Shown: one piece after another, positions 58,299 through 64,000 of the stretch
How the letters are laid out: every line of letters begins with the position of its first letter
Position numbering within the stretch: position 1 is the first letter of the stretch
Source of the DNA: JAZKHT01 sp040385245
GTDB lineage: Bacteria > Pseudomonadota > Alphaproteobacteria > Rhodobacterales > Rhodobacteraceae
DNA length: 64,000 nt
Assembly (NCBI GenBank): GCA_040385245.1
Contig: JAZKHT010000007.1
Span: 496,001 to 560,000 of the forward strand
Reading direction: 5' to 3'
Position numbers and translations under genes: made by a program
Notes under the pieces: generated by a model
Told to the model about the DNA's origin: nothing
What the model saw: the letters and a program-made list of their open reading frames with translations, nothing else
Databases searched by the model: none

Positions 58299-58323
58299 GT
58301 CCGTTCGCGCATCGCCAACGGAC
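58299..58323 (+). terminator. Possible terminator hairpin
   Basis: GTCCGTT and AACGGAC form a 7-bp stem around an 11-base loop directly after the ATPase stop. No T-run follows, so termination is uncertain; the remaining 180 bp before 58503 hold no gene and presumably the promoter of the surface-protein operon. Confidence 0.4.
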
Positions 58324-58502
58324 AAAGCGTGAGAATCGCGCCACAGGTGCCCGGGATTTCACAGAAATTTGCGAATCGCCCAATCGAAAGGCTGGAAATG
58401 GTGGCGAAAGGCGGTTAATCCTGTCCGCAATGCGGCCAATATATGGCTGACAATAATGTGCCGGCCGACAAACGGACCGGAGCTTGAGGCGGAGTGTAAG
58501 TA

Positions 58503-61500
58503 ATGAGTGTGGCGATTGATTTCGCTGTCCGCGGTGCTGCGGGCGGTATCAGCAAGGGCTCTGTTTCTGGCGATCAGGGCAACTTCATCCAGGTCGGGCC
58601 TGGCGACAGCATCTCTCTCAATACATCGCAGGCAAGTGTGCTGTCCTATCGCAGGATCGGCGCAGACCTTGTGGTCGAGCTTGCAGATGGGCAGCTGATC
58701 ACCCTTGCCAATTATTTCGACACCCCGGAGGGGATCGAAAATCACCTTTACCTCAGCTCTGACGGGCAGGTCACCGAGGTGATGCTGACCGAAGGCACCG
58801 ATGGCGTGATCTATGCCGATTACGGTCAGGTCATGGGCTGGGATAAGTGGAGCCCGCTGGACGATCTGCGCTTCATGGGGCCGGATCAGATCGTGGACGC
58901 AGGGCTTGTCGCGAACGAAGAGGCCGGGATGGGCATCTTCATGCCCGGTCTGGTTGGCATGGGTGCAGGCGGTGCCGGGATCGCAGCGGCTGCCGTTGTC
59001 GGCGGCGGTCTGGCAGGCGGTGGTGGTGGTGGCGGCGGCGGTGGCGGTGGCGGGAGTGGCGGCGACGGCGACGGGTTGGTTGACCCGACTGTCAACGGCA
59101 CGGGCACTAGCACCACGGTGACCACAAATACCGCCGACACGACCCTGACCGTGACCGGAACGGGCGAGCCGGGCGATACCGTCACCGTGACGATCGGCAC
59201 CCGCGTCGAAATTGCAACGATCGGGGCGGACAACAGATGGTCGGTTACCTTTGATGACCTGCCCGCCGATGGCAATCATACCGCGAGTGCGGTCTTTACC
59301 CATGCAGATGGCACGACGACCACGCTGCCTGGCCCGTCCTACATCATCGACATGACGCCCCCTGCGGTGGACATGGACGATCAAGGCACCGTCAATCTGG
59401 CGGAGTATGACGCGGCGAACGGTGTCAATCTGACGGGCACGGCCGAACCGGGTGCAGCGATTTCCGTCGTGATTGACGGCCATACGCGTACCACCACCGC
59501 TGATGCGACCACTGGCGTGTGGACCGTCAGCTTTACCGATGCGCAGGTGCTGGGCGGCAATGATGTTGACCGCACCGTGACCATCACGGCGACCGACGCC
59601 TTGGGCAATCGCAGCGTGATCACGGAAACGCTCAACCTGGATACCGTACCGAACTCGCTGGGTATCGGTGCCGTCGCAGGCAATGACATCGTCAGCGAGA
59701 GCGAGATCGGCAGCGCGTTGACCGTGCGTGGCACAACCGCGCCCAATGCCAGCGTAACCCTGTCGATTGCGGGCGTCAGCCCTGATGTGACCGTGGTGGC
59801 AAATGCAAGCGGTGTCTGGACCCACACCTATGCAACAAACCCCTTCCCGGCGGCCACGACCGACGCGGGGTATACGCGTGTGATCACCGCCACCACGACC
59901 GATGCGGCGGGCAATGCATCCAGCACGACCCACACCGTTGCCATCGACACCGAAACCAGCGTGAACTTCACCGCTGGCACCATCGCCGTCGACAACGTGG
60001 TGAACCGGACCGAGGCAGGCGGGCCCATCACCCTGACCGGCAAGGCCGAGGCTGGGTCCACCTCTGTCATGGTGTCCTGGGCTGGCGCTACGGTGCCTGC
60101 CACGGTTGACTCTGCGGGCAACTGGACGGTGACCTTTGCCGCCAATACAGCAACGGGCGTCGACAGCGGCAACCAGACCGTCACCGTCACATCGACCGAT
60201 GCGGCGGGCAACACGGCAATGGCCACCCGCGCGCTGAACGTTGATCTGGATACCACCGTCACGCTGCAATCAAACCCCGTTGGGGCGGACAACGTGCTGT
60301 CAGGCAGCGAACGCAGCGCGGGCCTGACGCTGACCGGCACGGCCGAGGCGGGATCGACCGTCTGGGTCACCCTGAATGGAACCACGCGCGAAGTGACCGC
60401 CCCCGGCGGTACATGGACGGCAACCTTTGCCGCCGGCGAACTGCCCAGCGGCGAATCCACCGGGACGCAGGCGATCACCGTCATGTCGCGCGATGCGGCG
60501 GGCAACACCAGTTCGACCGTCACCCACGCCATCGGCGTTGACACGTTGGTGAACCGCTTTACCGAAGATGCGATCGACTTGGGGACTTCGACGCCCACCA
60601 CGCTGAACGCGAACGAACGCAACGCAGGCGTCCTGATCGGCGGCGAGGTAGAGGCCGGGTCCAGCGTCACCCTGACCATCGGGTTGTGGACCCACACCAT
60701 CCCCGGTTCCGCCACGATGGGCGGCACCTGGAGCTATAGGGTGCCCGCCGCCGCCTTTCCCGAAGGACCGACCGCATCGGCCACCGTCGTGGCCGTGGCA
60801 ACGGATGCCTATGGCAACACATCGTCCCCGATTTCATCCACCATCGCCATCGACACCGTCGTGACGGGGTTCAGCGCATCCGACATCTCGCTCGGGTCGG
60901 CGGTCGGCACCAGCAGCGGTTTCCTGAGCGCGTCCGAGGTTTTGTCGGGCCTGCCGGTCAGTGGCCGTGCCGAGGCGGGCAGCACGATCAACGTGACCGT
61001 GGGCAATGCCACCACTGGAACCCACACGATCAGCACCACCGCCGATGCCAGCGGCAACTGGTCGGTGAATTTCACCGCCGCCCAATTGCCGCGCGGCGAA
61101 ATCAGCGATGTGCCCGTGACGGTGACGGCGCGCGATCTTGCCGGAAACACCGCTGTGCAGGCTGTCAGCTTTGATCTGGATACGGTCGCACCCACGGCCC
61201 CGGTCGTGCGCGGCATCCTGAAGCTGGACGACACGCTGGACATGGTGGTTCTGCCGACGTCGACGGACACCTATGAATTCTTCCGTGTCGATACGACGGG
61301 GGCTGCCACATCTGTCGCCGCCTCTGAAACCTCGGGTGCTACGACCGACCGCTTTACGCTGACCTCCGGCGTACCGGATGGCAGCTATCTGGTGATCCGC
61401 AACGACGATGCGGCGGGCAACGAGGGCAGCACGCTGTTTCTGGCAAACAACGCGGGCGTGGCCACGGTCGACCTGTCCCGTGAAGGACTGCAAGGCTTTG

Positions 61501-61748
61501 ATTTGACCTTGGTGGATCTTTCGCAGGTCGGGGCAACCATGTCGATCACCGAGGCGCAGCTTCGTGCCGTCACCGGGCCGGATGCCACGCTGACCATCCG
61601 GGGCGAAGGGGACGATACCGTGACGCTGAACGGGGTCACGGCGGTTCGGGAAAACCAGATCGTCAACGGGCAGCTTTACGACATCTATACCCTTGGCAGC
61701 GGGGCGACGGTCCTGCTGGAGGATGATGTCGCAAGGACGGTGATCTGA
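58503..61748 (+). CDS. BapA-like surface/biofilm protein with Ig-like repeats (type I secreted)
   Basis: 1081 aa. GGCGGAG lies before ATG 58503. There is no Sec signal peptide. Residues 1-140 resemble the BapA prefix domain (FIQVGPGDSISLNTSQASVLSYRRIGADLVVELADGQLITLANYFD). Next is a poly-Gly linker (about 165-190, up to 13 Gly in a row). About residues 195-930 hold seven Ig-like repeats of roughly 100 residues, each opening with an E-x-GLTLTGTAEAGSTV-like strand. The C-terminus (QVGATMSITEAQLRAV, DIYTLGSGATVLLEDD) looks like a type I secretion signal region. No GGxGxDxUx nonapeptides were seen. A TolC-like protein and a secretion ABC transporter follow in the same operon. Likely role: adhesion or biofilm matrix. 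Confidence 0.85.
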   Translation: MSVAIDFAVRGAAGGISKGSVSGDQGNFIQVGPGDSISLNTSQASVLSYRRIGADLVVELADGQLITLANYFDTPEGIENHLYLSSDGQVTEVMLTEGTDGVIYADYGQVMGWDKWSPLDDLRFMGPDQIVDAGLVANEEAGMGIFMPGLVGMGAGGAGIAAAAVVGGGLAGGGGGGGGGGGGGSGGDGDGLVDPTVNGTGTSTTVTTNTADTTLTVTGTGEPGDTVTVTIGTRVEIATIGADNRWSVTFDDLPADGNHTASAVFTHADGTTTTLPGPSYIIDMTPPAVDMDDQGTVNLAEYDAANGVNLTGTAEPGAAISVVIDGHTRTTTADATTGVWTVSFTDAQVLGGNDVDRTVTITATDALGNRSVITETLNLDTVPNSLGIGAVAGNDIVSESEIGSALTVRGTTAPNASVTLSIAGVSPDVTVVANASGVWTHTYATNPFPAATTDAGYTRVITATTTDAAGNASSTTHTVAIDTETSVNFTAGTIAVDNVVNRTEAGGPITLTGKAEAGSTSVMVSWAGATVPATVDSAGNWTVTFAANTATGVDSGNQTVTVTSTDAAGNTAMATRALNVDLDTTVTLQSNPVGADNVLSGSERSAGLTLTGTAEAGSTVWVTLNGTTREVTAPGGTWTATFAAGELPSGESTGTQAITVMSRDAAGNTSSTVTHAIGVDTLVNRFTEDAIDLGTSTPTTLNANERNAGVLIGGEVEAGSSVTLTIGLWTHTIPGSATMGGTWSYRVPAAAFPEGPTASATVVAVATDAYGNTSSPISSTIAIDTVVTGFSASDISLGSAVGTSSGFLSASEVLSGLPVSGRAEAGSTINVTVGNATTGTHTISTTADASGNWSVNFTAAQLPRGEISDVPVTVTARDLAGNTAVQAVSFDLDTVAPTAPVVRGILKLDDTLDMVVLPTSTDTYEFFRVDTTGAATSVAASETSGATTDRFTLTSGVPDGSYLVIRNDDAAGNEGSTLFLANNAGVATVDLSREGLQGFDLTLVDLSQVGATMSITEAQLRAVTGPDATLTIRGEGDDTVTLNGVTAVRENQIVNGQLYDIYTLGSGATVLLEDDVARTVI

Positions 61749-61761
61749 CTGGGGCAGGGCC

Positions 61762-63069
61762 ATGCATCGCATTCCCTTGGCGTTGGGCAGGTTGCTTGCA
61801 ACCTGTGCCGCGCTGACCCTGCTTGGCGGGTGCATGGGCGGGATCACACCGCCCGGCATGTTCGGATTTGGTCGGGGCAATGCCCCGGCCGATCCGGCCG
61901 CCATGCCGTCGGGGCAGGCCCAATCCCAATTGATCGACGGGCTGCGCGCCCGGCACAGCATCCTGCCCCCGGGCGGGCCTTATGAGCAGGTCGCCCGCGC
62001 CGTCATCGACGCGGCATCGGGCGCATCGGCAGCGGAACTGCGCGTGGCCCGTCTGCGGGCCGAGGCAAAGTCAAAGAACTGGCTGCCGTCGATCCGGCCC
62101 GGCGTCACGCTGTCATCGCTGGGGGCGCTCGCGGGCAGCATCCTGCTTGAACAGGCCTTGTTCGACCACGGTCGCCGCAAGGCCGAGCGTGCCCACGCCG
62201 CCGCCGATGTCGAGGTGGCCGCCGTCTTTCTGGCGCAGGACATGAACCAGCGCGTGTATGACGGGTTGGTGCATTACCTGACCATCGCGCGGGCGCAGGA
62301 ACAGGCCGCCATCGCGGAACGTGCCAGCGCCCGCCTGACAGAATTTGAATCCGTTGTTGCAATGCGGGTGCAAGGCGGGCTGTCCGACCGGTCGGAAGAG
62401 CAGATCATCACGCAGAAGCGGTCTGAAATGATGGCGACGCTGACCGCTGATCGCAATGCCGCCGCACAGGCGCAGGCGGAACTGGGGGCCATGACCTCGC
62501 GCCCGCTGACCGGCGTGCGCGGTCTGGATCGGTTGCCCGCCCCACAGCCTGCCGAACCGCTGGCCGTCGTCAAGGCGGTGGGAGAGGCGGCCCGCGCAAC
62601 CGCACAGGCGCAGATGAACCGCGCGGGTCTTTTGCCGGGCCTTGGCGTGACGGCCACCGGGGATGGCGATGGCGTGACCGGGGGCTTGCGCCTTGGCGAT
62701 ACCGTCACCGGTTTTGGCACCGGGGCCGCCCTGCGCGCCGCCGATGCCGAGGCGGACGCGGCCACGCGCCGCATTGATGAACAGCGCCAGAACAGCGCGC
62801 GCCGCATCGTCAAACTGGAACAGGACATCGCCGCGCTGTTGTCGCGCGAAGCGCAGGGCGCGGGCGTGCTGCGCCAGACCCAAGGCAACCTTGATCTGTT
62901 CGTCGAACAGTACCGCGCGGGCCGTCGCACCCTGCTGGAACTGGTCCAGCAATATGATGCCTTTGCCCGGCTGGACCGCGATCAGGCCGCGATCAAATAC
63001 GAGGTCGCGCGTCTAAACCTTGAAATCGCCCGTGACCGTGGCCTTTTGGTGGATGGGGACAGGATGTGA
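61762..63069 (+). CDS. TolC family outer-membrane lipoprotein of the type I secretion system
   Basis: 435 aa. The N-terminus is a lipoprotein signal (LGRLLATCAALTLLGGC, Cys at about residue 24). The body has the long paired helices of TolC-type channels (AAELRVARLRAEAKSKNWLPSIRPGVTLSS, and a second repeat from about residue 250) and ends DQAAIKYEVARLNLEIARDRGLLV. It forms the outer-membrane exit for the surface protein encoded upstream. The ABC component starts inside its stop codon (GTGA, 63066-63069). Confidence 0.88.
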   Translation: MHRIPLALGRLLATCAALTLLGGCMGGITPPGMFGFGRGNAPADPAAMPSGQAQSQLIDGLRARHSILPPGGPYEQVARAVIDAASGASAAELRVARLRAEAKSKNWLPSIRPGVTLSSLGALAGSILLEQALFDHGRRKAERAHAAADVEVAAVFLAQDMNQRVYDGLVHYLTIARAQEQAAIAERASARLTEFESVVAMRVQGGLSDRSEEQIITQKRSEMMATLTADRNAAAQAQAELGAMTSRPLTGVRGLDRLPAPQPAEPLAVVKAVGEAARATAQAQMNRAGLLPGLGVTATGDGDGVTGGLRLGDTVTGFGTGAALRAADAEADAATRRIDEQRQNSARRIVKLEQDIAALLSREAQGAGVLRQTQGNLDLFVEQYRAGRRTLLELVQQYDAFARLDRDQAAIKYEVARLNLEIARDRGLLVDGDRM

Positions 63070-64000
63070 CCGAACGCGTTGTAGCGTTTGAGGTGCATGC
63101 TGGTCGCCTGTCCACGGCGCAACCGGCCACTCCCGCCGCTGTGGCACCTGCCGCACGCCCCAATCGCGCCCTTGGTCGCGCACAGCTTGCCCGGGTTTAT
63201 GCCGGGCTGCTGGGCACCGACATCGCGATCCCTGACCTGCTGGAAACCTTGCGCATTGCAGGGATTGTCCTGCCGACGTTGGACGATCTGGCCACCGCGT
63301 TGCGGGACGCAGGACTGGATGCGCGCACCGGCGCGCGCAAGGCGCTGATGCCGTCCGATCTGCCTGCGTTGGCCGAAATGACCTCGGGCCAGATCGTGTT
63401 GGTCCTGTCAATGTCGCAGGACAGTGTCACCCTGTACGACGCCACTTGCCCCGATCAACGGGCCGAGGTGGCGCTGGCCGACTTTGCCCCGGTCTATGCG
63501 GGCCGCCTGCTGCGCGCCCGCGCCACGCTGGCACAGGTCAGCACCCGGCATGCGGAACCGACCGCCGCCCCGCACTGGTTCTGGGGCGAATTCCGCCACC
63601 ACCGCCGCCCCTTCCTTGAGGTGGCGGCAGGCTCGCTGGTGGCAAACCTGCTGGCGGTGGCGGTGTCGCTGTATTCGCTGCACATCTATGACCGGGTGAT
63701 CCCGCATCAATCCGCGCCTACGCTGTGGGTCCTGTCCATCGGCGCGTTGTTGGCGATTGCGCTGGAAGGGTTTCTGAAGATCGCCCGCGCGGGCCTGATG
63801 GACATGACCGGCAGGCGGATTGAGGTGTCGGTGCAGGCGCGCCTGATGAACCGCCTGTTGGGCATGAAGGCTGCCCCCGCCGATCGCCGCCCCAGCCAGA
63901 TATTCGGGGCCATGCGCGAATTTGGATCGGTGCGCGAATTCTTTACCGCGTCGACCATCGGCACGTTGGCGGACCTGCCGTTCCTGATCATCTTCCTTGC
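63066..64000 (+). CDS. Type I secretion ABC transporter (LapB-like; C-terminus outside window)
   Basis: 311 codons visible from GTG 63066. Residues 1-150 are the degenerate, C39-peptidase-like N-terminal domain typical of LapB/RtxB transporters (LLETLRIAGIVLPTLDDLATALRDAGLDART, DLPALAEMTSGQIVLVLSMSQDSVTLYDA). From about residue 175 the membrane domain begins: LLAVAVSLYSLHIYDRVIPHQSAPTLWVLSIGALLAIALEGFLKIARAGLMDMTGRRIEV. The ATPase domain is beyond the window. It would energise export of the BapA-like protein. Confidence 0.88.
   Translation, partial: MTERVVAFEVHAGRLSTAQPATPAAVAPAARPNRALGRAQLARVYAGLLGTDIAIPDLLETLRIAGIVLPTLDDLATALRDAGLDARTGARKALMPSDLPALAEMTSGQIVLVLSMSQDSVTLYDATCPDQRAEVALADFAPVYAGRLLRARATLAQVSTRHAEPTAAPHWFWGEFRHHRRPFLEVAAGSLVANLLAVAVSLYSLHIYDRVIPHQSAPTLWVLSIGALLAIALEGFLKIARAGLMDMTGRRIEVSVQARLMNRLLGMKAAPADRRPSQIFGAMREFGSVREFFTASTIGTLADLPFLIIFL

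Noticed and set aside
59017..59060. GGT/GGC simple repeat considered as a CRISPR or non-coding repeat
   Set aside because: It stays in frame and encodes the poly-Gly linker of the surface protein; no spacers are present.
58359..60269. 636-codon minus-strand frame across the surface-protein gene
   Set aside because: Its Gly/His/Arg-rich repeats are the reverse reading of the Ig-like repeats; no start signal and it crosses the promoter region.
1..64000. tRNA, rRNA, insertion sequences, integrases and attachment sites
   Set aside because: Looked for and not seen; gaps between genes are short and explained by promoters, operators and hairpins.

Overview
The window looks like a chromosomal segment of an alphaproteobacterium, most likely a member of the Rhodobacteraceae (roseobacter or Rhodobacter type). 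The evidence is high GC content, many start-stop overlaps of the ATGA or GTGA type, frequent GTG/TTG starts, and a dense load of ABC importers for amino acids, polyamines and sugars. An intergenic GC hairpin followed by GGATATTTTTCCCAAGATGAAAG-like sequence, familiar from this family, is also present. I saw no rRNA, tRNA, phage, insertion sequence or CRISPR array.

Layout. 1-1719 (minus) is a GAF-PAS-PAS-PAS sensor cut by the window edge. 1937-3859 is a P1B-4 metal-exporting ATPase. 4282-6317 holds three small secreted proteins of unknown function. 6495-13501 is a surface-glycan type cluster: a TPR-glycosyltransferase, a MurG-like transferase, a bimodular methyltransferase and a second methyltransferase. 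13750-18872 is a TetR-regulated RND efflux pump behind a perfect operator palindrome. 18924-24288 (minus) is one compact operon for a polyamine-type ABC importer plus a metallo-beta-lactamase-fold hydrolase and an agmatinase-family ureohydrolase, with a divergent TetR regulator at 24406. 25020-27053 is a trimethylamine-dehydrogenase-like flavoprotein, divergent from another TetR gene across a 24-bp perfect palindrome.

The most interesting part is 27814-48371. A MarR regulator is divergent from a molybdenum hydroxylase (FAD subunit plus fused Fe-S/Mo subunit), followed by a 6-hydroxynicotinate-reductase-like Fe-S protein, a UPF0280 (ApbE-fold) protein, an amino-acid-synthesis family protein, an unknown polytopic membrane protein, a Tat-exported substrate-binding protein with a complete branched-chain-type ABC importer, and the two subunits of an ATP-dependent hydantoinase/oxoprolinase. 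A CorA-type channel, a short ModE regulator, a ModE box and modABC follow directly. I read this as an import-hydroxylate-reduce-hydrolyse route for an N-heterocyclic compound, coupled to molybdate supply. A 17-bp motif occurs upstream of both the enzyme block and the transporter block, which suggests co-regulation.

48336-58297 is a divergent pair of operons for peptidoglycan amino-sugar scavenging. The minus operon encodes a BadF-type kinase, a GntR regulator, a SIS deaminase/isomerase and NagA. The plus operon encodes MurQ, a CUT1 ABC importer, a Gfo/Idh oxidoreductase and a MalK-type ATPase. Two inverted copies of one operator lie between them. 58503-64000 encodes a BapA-like surface protein with seven Ig-like repeats and its type I secretion system, whose ABC component runs off the right edge.
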